Source of the DNA: Gyrodactylus bullatarudis | Taxonomy: Eukaryota > Platyhelminthes > Monogenea > Gyrodactylidea > Gyrodactylidae | Length of the DNA: 64,000 bases | Reading direction: 5' to 3' | Assembly: GCA_012064415.1 (NCBI GenBank) | Contig: SSNU01000247.1 | Coordinates: 359,202-423,201, forward strand | Shown: positions 26,201 to 39,700 of the stretch, piece by piece | Position numbering within the stretch: the first letter of the stretch is position 1 | Layout of the letters: each line of letters starts with the position of its first letter | The notes under the pieces: generated by a model | Told to the model about the DNA's origin: nothing | The model's input: the letters and a program-made list of their open reading frames with translations, nothing else | The model's database searches: none | Translations under genes and position numbers: made by a program

Positions 26201-27501
26201 AAAGAGGGAAGGTAGTTTTAGTTCGTATAAACTAATCAATTTGTTCAGAGGAAAATTGAACCAGACTGAATTGGTACATTATACATTTGCTAGTGAAAAT
26301 TTGTTACTTCTTTTGATTTGGTGAGATTGGTAAGATTGAAAAGAAAGAACCAAAACAACTTGCTAAAAATAAATGACCTAGATTATTTCATGATAGAGTG
26401 AAGAGAAATCATTGTCTGCTTACCTGAATATTTTCACAGAGGCTAACTAGGCCCCTTGATTATAATTATTCTAACCTTGATAGTTGAGGCCTGTCTAACA
26501 TGCCCCTTTTTTAGGTGATAAACAAACGAAAAATTTATTTTACTTAAGCTTTCAATCGAAAACAAAACTTCCGTCCCTCAAAAATTACATGCCTTCCAAA
26601 GAGAGCATACTTCAGGAAAGTTCTAGTTATTCAACCAATCAGAATGATTTAATCCTTCATGTCCCATTGTTCCACCAGTGGAACACAACACTTTCTCGAG
26701 CGATAATTTTAACTGAAAGATACCTCAAACACTTTGTTTACCCCTCATTAGAAAGGAAATTTATTAAGCTACAAAATAATATATAATTCATAAAGATAGC
26801 TTTTCACTGATGCACACCATAATTACTTGAAGAAGGGTGATTTTTTGAAAATGTTGCCAAATATTTGAAAAATATTTAGAACGTTTTTTTGAAAACCTAT
26901 TTTTCTGAGGTCTTAGAAAAAAATAAAATAACTTTCTATCGTAAATATGCAATCGCCTGCTCAATATCTCTTATAGTTTAGAATGATTTAATCTTATGTT
27001 AAGTATATTTATGAAATGGAAAAAGACCAGACTTACCTGATGCCAAAAGGGATCTTTACTCATGTGATATGCCGAAGACATTAGAATATGGTCCAGATTA
27101 TGTTCAAGGAATTTTTTCAGTGTCTTACACTTCTTCTTGGCACACAAGTCCCCGATTAAATTCTCATAATGAGCTTCAATAACTGGCTTGATGCTGTAAT
27201 ACTCCAGATATCCTGCAAGATAGGCTTGTATATGATCAGGGAGTTGAGGGTTTGTAACAACATGTTGAGTTAGCCATCCAGTCTCGTTGTAGACATTCCT
27301 CACAATACAAATTGCTGCATGACCCTTCATCTTTTTTGGTTCTACATCAAGGTTATCCACCAGGGCGAATGTGTAAGCTGTATTGTTATGTTCCTCGATT
27401 GGCTTCATTTTAATCAAGGTAATAGGCTTCACTCCATCAGCTTTGAAGCAGCATACCGATAGAGCAATTATCAGGATAAGAGAGCGTGTTAGACCAAACA
27501 T
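23231..27501 (-). CDS. Phospholipase B-like protein (PLBD / lamina ancestor family), complete
   Basis: Eight exons, in transcript order: 27501-27037, 26088-25961, 25770-25544, 24958-24864, 24175-23934, 23861-23652, 23619-23433, 23398-23231. Phases agree throughout and give 573 residues, normal for this family of lysosomal or secreted N-terminal-nucleophile hydrolases. A signal peptide (FGLTRSLILIIALSVCCF) opens the protein. Family landmarks follow in order: PFWHQ with WQLLGM, LLNIMGDLPDL, HVGHNTW, FTSYPGTISSMDEFYVIG, NSGQWVVVDF, EMMRFNEFSTDPLSFC, and YERFAPFRWSN near the C-terminus. Several N-glycosylation sites are visible (NNT, NET, NVT, NCT, NMT). The segment before HVGHNTW reads KLSMTGTSIVKKTP, with no Cys where the family nucleophile sits, so activity is uncertain. 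Introns 6 and 7 are only 32 and 34 nt. The gene is head-to-head with the GPCR gene. Confidence 0.92.
23399..23432 (-). other. Ultra-short intron, 34 nt
   Basis: Intron 7 of the phospholipase B-like gene. It has donor GTAATT after a Lys codon and acceptor TTCCTCTAG before an exon starting ATGAATATTATGG. Read through, it gives an in-frame TAG. Removed, it joins GAIDTKVVNRELVKK to MNIMAISSPTYERF, as expected for the family. A nearer AG would leave an 18-nt intron and break the frame. Confidence 0.85.
23620..23651 (-). other. Ultra-short intron, 32 nt
   Basis: Intron 6 of the phospholipase B-like gene, from GTATTTCC to CATTCCAG. Its removal joins KQFYEMMR to FNEFSTDPLSFC, which matches the family pattern MRY/FN(D/E)F...DPLS. 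Retained, the 32 nt shift the frame and the conserved C-terminal part is lost. Confidence 0.88.
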
Positions 27502-27731
27502 TTGTTTATTCTTTTGATAAGCTGATAGACTGTAATTGATAAGCTTTAAAGCATGACTGAGGCCTTCAGATATGCAATGTAATTGTTTAGATGAAATATG
27601 ATTGGCTGAAAATTTTCGACCAATGAAATTTGAGTTTAATAAATTACTTTAATCTTTATATATATCAGAGGAGAACACGTTATTAATCAAAAATATAAAT
27701 ACATATCCTCTTTTGGATAGCTGGATCGACG
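27502..27731. promoter_or_regulatory. Shared head-to-head promoter region
   Basis: Only 230 bp separate the start codons of the phospholipase B-like gene (minus) and the GPCR gene (plus). The stretch holds a CCAAT motif (GACCAATGAA near 27618), an ATTGG motif near 27601, and a TATA-like run (CTTTATATATATCAG near 27654) placed to serve the plus-strand gene. No upstream exon of either gene was recognised here. Confidence 0.5.
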
Positions 27732-30700
27732 ATGAATACAACCTTAAATTGCTACAATGAGGAAGTTTTCTGTTTGGCCATGGAATACACTGCTTCTCAG
27801 TCCATATTCGGCATCATAATTCCTATTTTTCTAGTTATCTCTGGAGTATTTGGAAATTTGTTGGCAATGATTGTTTTGTTAAAGCTTCGCAAACCGGTAC
27901 GCAGTATCAATCGAGAGACCACAGTTCGTACTACCTACTCAAAAATTGACATAACCAAAGCAATCTATGAGCGTCATTCAGAGGATTTATGTTATGACCA
28001 GTTTGCTTCGAATAAATCCTCCAACAGCCGGTATCGGTTCACACGAAAAGGCGACTCGTTATTTTTGATTTTCATTTGTCTGGCACCGATAGATAATATT
28101 TTCCTCTTACTCTACTGCACCATAAATATAATACCTAGTCTATACGCTATATGGCCAACAGCGTTAAATTGGAAATTTCAAGAAATCCAAGCATACCTCA
28201 TAGCATACCTCTGGCCGTTGGTCATGAGTACATTGATGACATCAATTTACATGACTGTTCTAATCTCTTATGAGAGGTGGGTAGCTGTTGTTCATCCCTT
28301 CATAGCGAATACGCGTCATATTGGCGTAGGAAATCGAAGGAAATTCGGATTAGCAATATTCCTCATATCACTCTTCTCGGTTATTTACAACTTGCCAAGG
28401 TTTTGGGAATATTCCCTTGTCAGTGATCCTCTAACAAAATGCATTTTGAAGAATTACCCCACTAACAAAACCATATTCATGTGTCAAAGTAATTACAAGT
28501 GAGTAGACATGTCCTTTTTCGATATTTTTTTAACTGAGTTAAGTGTTCTTCGAGATTGGTTTTGAGCTGAGCTACCGATGACATAGGAAATTTGAGCAAA
28601 GTAAGAAGATGCCAGATTGTTTCACAAATAAAGATCTCTATTTCGGGCATACTCATCAGTGTGGCATCTTCTTACTTTGCTCAGATATTTTTTTACATTT
28701 TCCTCATTTTATTCAAATACACAAATTAGATAGATAAACGTGTAACATTTGTAGAGATTTTTTTGTAGTATTTGATGTTTTTCTTGAATATTGCAAGCCT
28801 GGCAAAGCTATTTCCTCATTCCAAGTCTGTTATCATAGCTTCTGATTTTTGTAAAGCATTAAAGATTGAAAGTCTCTTCTGTTGGAGAGAAATTGACTTT
28901 TTGAATTTTTTCTTTGGTTCTCGATAGTAAGATTTCGTTTGAACCGTTTGAAGGCTCTTTGTTTTCTTCTTGCACATGTATCGGCCTTTGTATTCCAAAC
29001 TACAGATCCATTTTCAATAACTGGTTGGGCATAAGTTTGATAGAGAAATATTTTCATCTGTTCAGGTTTTAAACATCGATTGATCATAATAAATCTTTTT
29101 TTATACCGATAGATTCCAAGGTCCTTAACATTGACTTTTTGTTTGATTAATTTATTACCTAATCTCAAAGATAGTGGTGAGATTTGAACTGTAAGTGGAA
29201 TACTGTTTACTTTTACTTCGTCAATAGTTTTAGGAAAGTCAAAAACTATCTTCAATTCATCAGCAAATTTGAATAGTGTAGCTTCTACTGTTTTGATTCT
29301 AGAGAAAATGAGGTTGAACAGGAGTGGACCAACTCGAGAGCATAGACATGAGACTTTAGAAACTCAAATTCTATTAGATATATCCAATTTTTAGTAATTT
29401 TATAATTCGACATAGGACAAATCTTTGGCTGAAGCCTACTGTTGAACAGTCTTTAATAATTGAACAACATTCCTTCCTGTTGAAGAGTTTTATTTTCATT
29501 TTTTTTCTTATTAATTAATTAATCTTTAATAAGTTTAAGTAAGATAAAGTCTTAGGGCAAAATATCATGAAATTATTGCCATATTCATGAGTTTTTGTCA
29601 ATTCTAGGTCCTGTCCTATTTTAAGAAATAGCGTACGCCATTTTAAAAATATCAAAAATTCCATCTGAAGATGAACAAGTTTAATATTTCTTTCATGTCT
29701 AATTTACATTGAGAATTGTAAATTTTTTCAATTCTTCTCACCATGTCTACTCCTTAAGAGTTATGACCAAGTTGTTCTGTGATAGGTGATCTTTGAGGCA
29801 TACAGGTTTAGGTAGATTTACAAAGTCGTGGCTAATTTAAAACTCTTGCTTAGGTGAAAAGCGCTTGGAAATTATTATTTCTTCCATGAGAGAAGTTGTC
29901 AATATCTCTTTATGGCTCTTTAGAAAATTTTTTTTCATTTCCGTATTGAATAATTTATTGTCAATTTTCATAGACAGAAAAAAATGAGAATGAACACTAG
30001 GTACTTTCAATAGTTCATAAACTAGCATTCATTCCAGCTAAACATTTAGAATTCCTTTTTAATCAAATCTTCATCAACAAGACCTTTGTGATCAAACCTC
30101 TAAGGGCCTCACGGGAATAAAATAAGATATGTTTAAACAGAGGCCCTTGGATTTATGGAAAATGATAAATTTAGTTGAGAAGGATAAATTTTAAAAAGGC
30201 ATAAACTATACAACAACTACAAATCTGAAATGAGAAAAACGAGCCCCTCAGACATTCCTCCAAACGTACACTCTGTAAATATTTGTGTTTTAACATTGAT
30301 AGAAGGATCATTTTTTCTACTAAATGTACATACACTCACACACACAACTCTCCTTAGACTAAATAATAATAATAAGAATTAATTGAAATTCATCATTATT
30401 TCTCTCAAGAAAATAATTATCCCTGTGTGTGCATTACCTTTTCAACTGAATACTGCTGGTCTAGATAATAAAATAAAGGGAGATACATTCCTTATTCGTC
30501 TTCTTCGTGTCCTCTCTTGCCTGTGATGGCAAATGAGTCTCAGGATTCCTGGAACAGCAGTTATTGTTTTCAACCTCTCTAGAGAATTTTATATGAATAA
30601 TAATAATTTTCATTTTTTGGTTCCAACCTCATGAGAAAGACAAAACAAAAACAGTAATTTTACTGTTTTATCAAATTGTATTGTATCTACACTGGACAGT

Positions 30701-33700
30701 TAGTAAAAAAATTAAACTAAATTTAAATTGACAGTTAATTTTCTGAGAATTTCCTTCCATTGTTTTTTTTCATAATTTTCCATAAACACAACAGATTATG
30801 CAAAATTTATTTTTAGACAAGCAAATCTTTCAAATCTTTTTGATTTTTTCCACAAATTAAAAATTAATACATCATCATTGAATTTATAATATTTTGATAA
30901 TGGTTTTCTCTACTGTAGTTTATAGATAAATTGAATAATTGTAAGCCCAGAATTATTGTGTGTTAGAATGAGAATTTACAAAAACCTTTTTATTCAGTAG
31001 ACATTGTTAGGAAAATTTAAATTTCCTGAATTTCATGATGGAAAGTTGTTGCAATTAAAAGAACGAATTTAAGCGAAATTTGGCCTTTTTTGTATGTTGA
31101 AAATTAGACGAAAATTTCAAATTTGATCGAAGAACAAATGAAAATTTTGAGTCATTTTCTTCTCTCATTTATTGGAACATTCAAAATTGCACAATAATTC
31201 GAATCCCAAAAAATAATTCTGTTCGTCATAGTATCAACGGGCTTTAGATAAACTTTATTTCTATCCTCATCAAAGATTTTAGTCTGATTCAAGATGGTAG
31301 AAAGGTTTATTATTCCTTCATCTATAAATGGTTCCACTGAAAAAGAATTAGCTAGCCTAAATATGCGTGTATCAGACAATCCCCAATTGACTCTCTCATA
31401 TAAATCCTGATATGTTTATATAATATAATTGAGCATAAAGACAATGGAACTGATAGACACACTGCCTGTCCAATCAATTATTGATGAGACTTTGTCCCAA
31501 TCACACATAATTACTACCAGTCATCTCGACATGATGTAGAAATATTATATGTCATCAATCTGTAATCCCTATCTATATTATAATCTATCATAGGGTTTTC
31601 ATATATCTAGATCATAATCATAATAGGTTGTGTTACTAAGAATAATCATTCTATAGTTTTTCTTATCAAAAACCTCTTTTATGACAATATTGCACACAGT
31701 TTTTGTCCAACCAAGTTGATAATTCATGATGTACACCTAGTTAACATTTTGAAATTGCAAAATTTTATTGAGTAAATAAAAAATGAACAAAAAATGAGAG
31801 TTTATAATGAGTCATTACCAGGGCAACCCAAAATATTTGGTTGAAATGGCGCTGATATTGAATATAATATATGGGTGTATTTCATCCCAATATTTACCTA
31901 AATATTCGATTAAGAAAATCCAGTCACAGGATTTCAAATTATCATTAGGCATGGTCATTTAACCCCTAAAAGTCCCATAGAATTTTTTTTCATAACTCGC
32001 ATTCCATCTTTTGGCTATCATATGGTTTGTGAACACGCTGATTACGAATCTACAGTTGTTTCAACGCAATTATTTTTGGTTCAAAAGTTATCGATTAAAA
32101 ATTAGGTCTTTTTTTGATCCAAAAACAGGTTTTCTTTGTAGCTTCAGCAGATAGAGTTCAGGCAATTGCATATTTGAATTCTACAGGTATGATTCCTCGA
32201 TCTTACTTTTTACCTATGACCTTGGGAAGTAGGTTTTCAAGAAAACGTTTTAAACAAAATTTAAATTTTTGAAAAAAATCAACTCTCTTTGAATTAGAAT
32301 AGCTCGAGTTTGACAAATGATAGAGCCAAGATCTTTGCGTATTCCAGGAGATTGATAAATATCCTATCGAATGATTGGTAAACGAAGTATTTTCTGACGC
32401 CTAGATGAATAATAATGAGTTGCTTAAGTGGTATGTGCCTTCAAAGGCACAGTGGGACTTTAAGGGTTAATGAGATTTTGAAGGAGGTCATCAAAACTAA
32501 ATTAGTCTTTGATATCTTTGGTTGATTTGCAAACCAAGCCTTGAAGAAAAAAACCTGTTCTAATGATGTTCTTGAAAAGAGAAAAGAATCATGTTCAATG
32601 CTATTTTAAAAGCAATGTCCAAAAAGTGAGAAAAAATAGTACAAAAAAACTCTTCTAATAGTATTTGGCCAATAACTCAAGTCGGAGATTTAATCTTAAA
32701 GGAAAAAAATCAAATATATGTATTGATTTGCCCTGGTCATTACTACACCTAGTTAATATGAAGATGGGAATTTATGATTTTTACAAAATTCTTATTTTTT
32801 TCATCAAGAAATCGAATTTGATCAAGATTTTTTGAAATCTAGATCACGAGGCCCTCTCACGATACGGAGAAGAAAAATTTAGAAAAATCTATTTTTAAGG
32901 AAAATACCGCAAATTTGAAATCTTGAAGTAGCGCCAAATTCCCATTTTTTGAACTTTGAGTTGAAAATTTTTGTTGATTGCAAGGTGAGAAAGGGATCAA
33001 AATTTGATATTTAAGAACAAAATAAGACAAAAAAAGCATCATCTTAAAAATTTTGATAAATTCAGGATTTTTTAAGGAATCTTGAAATATCGAATTTCAT
33101 CGACTTTCAAGTAGGGAAAATGATCGAAAAATCAAGATTTGATTTTGACACGATTATTAGGTGATTTTTAAAACCAGATTCATCATATTTAATTTCTTTG
33201 ACCAATTGAGTTCCTAAAAATCAACTTTTGATCACTATCTCACATTGAAATCAACAAAAATTTTCAACTCAAAGTTCAAAAAAAGGGAATTTGGCGCTAC
33301 TTCAACATTTCAAATTTGCCGTATCCTTAAAAAATTGTTTTTTTTTATTTTTCTTCTCCGTATTTTGAAAGAGGGCCCGATGATCTAGATTTCAAAAATC
33401 TTGATCAAATTCAATATCTTGATGAAAAAAATAAGAATTTTGTAAAAATCATAAATTCCCATCTTCACATTAACTAGCTTTAATAAATTAAAGGTTAGTA
33501 AATATAATTCTAAAAGTCATTAAATCCGAAAGCAAGACGAGACATCCTGGGTTCCTGTAATTGGCACATCCGCTTAAAGTCCTTCAGCAGAATTAGTCTC
33601 TTGTCTCTCTGAATATTTCCATCAAGAAATCGAATTTGATCAAGATTTCAAAAATTTTTGATCACTCGGTTCACTTTCAAATCTCAAAGTAGCGCCAAAT

Positions 33701-36700
33701 TCCAAATTTTTGTGTGAGTGATCCTAGTGAACCTAGATTCCAAAAGATCCTTGATCCATTTTGATTTTTGATGAAAAAGTTGGGAACTATGTAAAAATGA
33801 TAAATTCCTATCTTAATATTACATGTGACTATAGATTTGTACTAGAGAATAAACTGAACAAGGATTTGGAAATTATCCATATTCTACTCTTTGAAGGCTA
33901 GTGGTCGGATATCCATGATCCCTGAGTTAGATGGTGAATCTATTGAAAATAATCTCTATAGTTTGAAACTAGATCTCTTCCCAAAAGCACTACCATTCCC
34001 TTTGTCCTTGTCAGTCTCATTTTCTTTGAGTAGCTTAGCTTGTTTAAATTTTTTATTGATATATTTTTTATCCCATCGAGTAAAAGTTAATTATATTTTG
34101 TCATGAAATTTAATTTGATCCTCCCCTTCTTTTGCCTTTGATCTTACTTTCTTGTCCACAGGCAAACACACACACACAATCTTGCTAAATGATTTGTTTT
34201 TTTCTCTTCTCCCTTTTTTCTCCTATAAAAATTCAATTCTTTCATTTTCAGAATGTCTTTTCTCAAATTCCATCAGTAGATCTTTGTGTTCTCAAGTTGG
34301 GACTCTGATTTTTCTCGGAAACAGTTAGATCTTCGCTATGTCTATGGCCAAATTCGAATTATTTGTCTAATGATGATGCCAAATATCATCCCTTAACTGC
34401 TTCGAATCATCGAAATCGATAAAAATTTTGAGTTCAAAACTTGAAGAAGTAGAAATTTGGAACATTTTCAAAATTCGAAAAACGGCCTAATTTCGGTCAG
34501 GTAGCAAGTGGACAATATTAAATAATTCTAAAAATTATTAGATTATAATTAGTAATCTTATATTTTTTACCACCAACCTTCTTCAATGTCTCTCAAGAGA
34601 GAATATAATGCTGATTTTGACACGATAGTCCTTCTGTTAATTTTGAATATCGACCAATCATACATAGATTGATAAAACTTTAAACGTCTCTATAATCTGG
34701 TAGAATTTAGTTTATTTATATGGGAATATGTAATTTGGGGCAAATCCTTTCATCAATATGGACAAGAAATTTATCAGTCTTTTTTCTCTGATATTCTCGT
34801 GAATAAATTTAAATAAATAATGACTGGGAAAATAATTTCTTTTGTCCACAATCAGATCGAAATTCCTTTGAACTATGAAGGAGTCAATCTTGATTAGAAT
34901 ACATTGTCCCCCCTTACATCAAAAAGATGGGTTTCCATCATCAAAAGTCATGAAAAAAAGTAAATTGAAAACTTGTTTTATTGTCCAATCTAAAATCGTA
35001 TTTATTCAGTTAACAGAATCTTAAGTTTACTCAGACTGCAGATTGGTTGTTTAAAATTGATTTATAGTTGGATAAAAATCGGGCTCACCAGAACCGAGGG
35101 TATTATTCAGAAGAGCTTTTTTAATTTGAAATAAAGCTAGTTGATGTCTAATTCTGATCCTGAAAAATATGATCAAAGTAGGCAATATGACCTGGAATCC
35201 AGAAAATTCTTATCATATTTGAGTCCTTGATGAACAATTGAGATTCCAAACTTCATATCAGTCAAATTTATATTTTTCTTGTTTAAACTTTATGAATAAG
35301 CTTAGTAGGTCAAGATCTAGATACAGATTAGAGTGAATATCATAGTTGGCCAATATTAGTTTATGAAATAGAATATGTACTCAATACCTATATATTGTTG
35401 TGGCCCTTGGGCTGGGAAAGGTTATCGTAGGGTCGCCAGAATAAAGAGTAAATTTTATTCCAGACAGACTGAAATTAATCAGATAGGTTTTTCCTTGCTC
35501 GAGAGAGATCTATATTCTATGCCTTTTTTCCTAAATCGATACACGATTTCAAAATTAATTATTCCAATGGGAAAATGCTTTTATGATTTAAGCCTGATCT
35601 CTTCCTCTTTCCATCTGACCCTAGAAACTTTATGTTTAAGAAAATAAATTTTATCCAAAGGAAACAGGAATATACAAATAAATTATTATTCCTTAATCTA
35701 TAGATAATATGCTCTTAGAAATACAACATTATTCCCTATCCAGCCGAATCCTCAAGGTAAATTAATGGCTAATATGATTCATTTGACTTTCTCCATGAAA
35801 CCCGAGTGTTTTTTCAAATCCTTGGAACTAAAAAGCACCAACTTCTCTTCTTGCCTAATGCATTATTTGTTTATCAAGTGTGTGTGTATTTTCCTGTTGT
35901 TGTTTTTGTTGGCCAAAATGAAATCTCTTTTGGCGTAATAAAGTTTATCAATATCGTATCATTATTGGAATATATACTATGTATAATATATATATATATA
36001 TTACATTAAATCTATTCTATTCACATATTGTATTTACAATTTTCATTGAATTTTACCATCCAAATTTGTACATTGGGCCTATCTCCATACATCAGTATAT
36101 TCATTCAAGATCATTTTAAAATAAATCTAATATATAGTTAAGGTAATAAAGATTTTAATCTGAACCAATATCACATAGATGTACACTGATATGAATGAAA
36201 TGTAAAATGTATTTGAGAGGGGATAAAAGGGGGAAACTTTTGTGTAATACTCTTGTATTTTTTTCTTTTCGAGTGCACACTGCAGCAGTCAAAGTAGCTT
36301 CATGATCCCTATATATTTTTACATTGTTGTTGTTTTTCCATGTTTTATTGGCTTATTCCTTTTTGATGCCGTTATCATTTTAATCGAGGAAAAAGTTAAT
36401 TTTCCCTTTAATTTATCATGTCTTGAAATCGTAAAAATTTACGTCCTTCTCTACCGAAAAAAAATAAAAAAAAGATTTATTGTTTTTATTGCTATCCGAC
36501 TGTAGCAAGACATGAAAAGAATTGCCCAAATGAGTCAATGGCTAAATTTCATCCTTCAAGTTTGCTGCTTTTTTCTTATCAGTCTTTAAGTAGATCAACC
36601 GGCAAACAGGTCTTTTCATCTAATAATTTTGTCGAATAACAATCAGTAGCAAAGTTTTCTATGTCTTGCTTGAGATTCCTGATTTCCGCGAATATATCAT

Positions 36701-39700
36701 CATTTTGCTGACTGCATTTTGAAGGTAGAAAACGAAAATAGAATGTGAGTTCTTTATTTTCGTCAGTTCTCCTCAGACCCTACACCGACATGTTTATTTA
36801 TACAGAATATTATTCAATGAAATTTGTATAGTTTTTTTGGGCCAACCAGAGCATTTACCTTTAACCGGATAGAGAGTGGAGGAGTTGATTTGGGTAGATG
36901 TCTAACTACTGGTGTTACACACTTTCAATCTCTTTTGGAAAAAGGATACTATTCCTCTGGATCCCTTGGCCCCTCAAGTTAAATAATTCGCTGTTTTTTC
37001 TTACCTGTAAGTAGAACAACCTGAAAACAGGTCTTCTCATGTTGGATTTGAAACAGGGAACAATGTTCAAAAGAAATCTTTCACAAATGGATAAAAAATT
37101 AGCTTTATCTAAAACGGTGGATCTCTAGAAAATTTAGAGGCAATATTCGACTTTCTTGTCTCATTCTAATTCTGAAAACCTTTTTTACTTCAAATGAATT
37201 TTATTTTATGAAAAGTGATTTCCGTTTGTTTTCCTCGTCTTTAACTAATAAGAATACAAAATATTTGAATACAATTTGGGTTTCTTCTATGGGTAGTGAC
37301 AGTGGGACAAGTGAATTGCTTTACCTTACTTGATAAGTGGACTGTTTTTATCATGGTTGGAACGTTAAATAAAATTGTTGTTGACAAAAAAAGAATATGA
37401 TGGCATGTAATAAAATATTAGATTGAATGTCTGAGAGTCTTTCTCCCATCCCCTACGTAGAGAGAGCAGACAGACAGATTAATTGGATACTCTCTCCATA
37501 TTTTCCCCTTACCAATCAATGGAGAATATTCTTCAAGGGTTTCTACTATGCATTGAGATAAGAGAAATGATGAGATTGATTGATCCTTGATTAATCACAA
37601 TCTTTGACAACTTGAGACAACCAATTTTATTAGGTTATATTAGGCCAAATTTCAAAATTATTAAGATTTTGATGGGAATTTTTCTATAAAGTACAAATTG
37701 TTTGATCCCTCTTTTCAGGATTTATCACTTAAGTAATTAGGCTTTAGAAGGTTCTACTAGATTCTACTATTATAAATAATTATTTAATTGAATTTATTCA
37801 CTACATTTAAAGTAATTTTGATCTTAATTTTGTCCCCTTGCAAACGAAGGAGTGATATCTTTGATTGATGAATAAAACTTGAATATTCCTTAATGAATTG
37901 CATTAATTCCATATCGTTTCTCACAACTTCCCTATTGAATTTTATATCTTCCTTCAATAATGACATTTTAAAATACTATTCCTCAATGAATTTCATGAGT
38001 TTCATATTGAATTTCACGAATTCCTTATCGAATTTCATATCTTCCTTAACGAACTGCAAAAGGTATAGATTCTTTTACAGGGAAAAAATTGGCTTTACAT
38101 GTCTTGATTTTGTTTTATTATAGACTAAAGACTGCTTTGAACAAGCTCCAACCTATTCAACTGCTAACAACAATAAAGAGTTAAATACCGAGTTAAACCT
38201 GTCAATGCTACACATAATGTCTGATCTTTCATATTACTATATTAGATGTAGGTATTTATTTTAACTTTTAATGTCTATTGCATGAAATAATACATTTTTT
38301 TCAAGGATTTATCATCGCTATTTCTACTATCTCTCTCTCTCTCTCTAATTTTTAAAAGGTCATAGACACCGCATTTTTTATTCAAAAAGTTTTTCCCTCT
38401 CCCGGCAGTATTCATCTTAAAATCTGTTACATTTTTAGTATTACACTTGGTTGTATGATTCTAAAGTTTTGAGAAAAAACAGTTTATGTTTTAGTGATAA
38501 GAGTTTTATTTTATTTCTCGTTAATATTCATTAGAGTAGGCCAAATCTTTAAACTTTTCCCAGCCTTAATCCTATTAGAATATCGAAAACTAAGCACTTT
38601 TTCCTATAAAACCGTAGGCTTTCAAGTTTGTTCTGGTATACAAAACTCGATTGAAAATGACAATTTTTGAACACGCGCCAAGATTTTTTCAATGAATTTT
38701 ACTACAAGAAAGGACAAAAACATAGAAATATAGCTTATTGTAATATTTGAGTATTTTTTCACATGTTGAAAAAAAGTCTCTGGAAATTGCGTAAATTTTT
38801 GATGATTTTAAAGAAAATATGATTTTTGTTAAAACATCAATTTTTGTATCATTCTAATATTAATACATGCTTTTTTTAGGTCTCTTATTTTAACACTCAG
38901 AAATTGTATTTCTTACTTGAGTTTTTCAAGAAAATTTTACTTTTTTAAATGAAATTCAGGCGTTAAAAAAAGAACTAAAAATTTGAAATTTTCGATAAGT
39001 TAACAACCATGTGATTCTCTTGGACTTTAAGTGTTAATCAGCAATTATCTCTGTTCTGAAAACCATTTAAAAAACTAAAAATTAAAATTATCTCGATTTT
39101 GTAGTTTTTTTTCGGTAGGTAGTTTATGAATCATTTTAAAAATTTCTTGAATCTTAAACAACATGTTTTTAGATATTATTTTTTAAGGTTCTAACTAGGA
39201 TATTAATTGTGTTAATATTCTTCGAAATTTCGAATCCCCTTTCACTATAATTCATAAGAAATCTGATTAGATATGATCATCATTCTCGTTTCTTACCATG
39301 ATGACATCTTTCCTTTAAACTCTTAAGGATTTCCCCTCTTAAAAGATATTGATTATCATTTCTATTATGTTGTGGGACGATGAGTGTGTGTCCTTGTTGA
39401 GTCCTTGTCTAACTTCCTTGTGTACACTCGGGAATAATTAACTTGAAATTCGAAATAAGTTTTTCTCCTTTGAAATATTTACATTCTATGTGATAAAAAC
39501 AAATGCTATTCCTTAGTTAAGAATATCACTCTCTTGAAATTTTGATTGATACTCACTTATGTTTGTTCATGGATCAAAATAGGAGTAAAAGACCGTTAAT
39601 TACGTTAATCGAGCATTTATATTGAGGTTTTGGTTAGAGGACTGCTCAACTCCTTCGTATATTCAATCGCATATAGAAGCATTTTAAGCATAGAAAGCTA

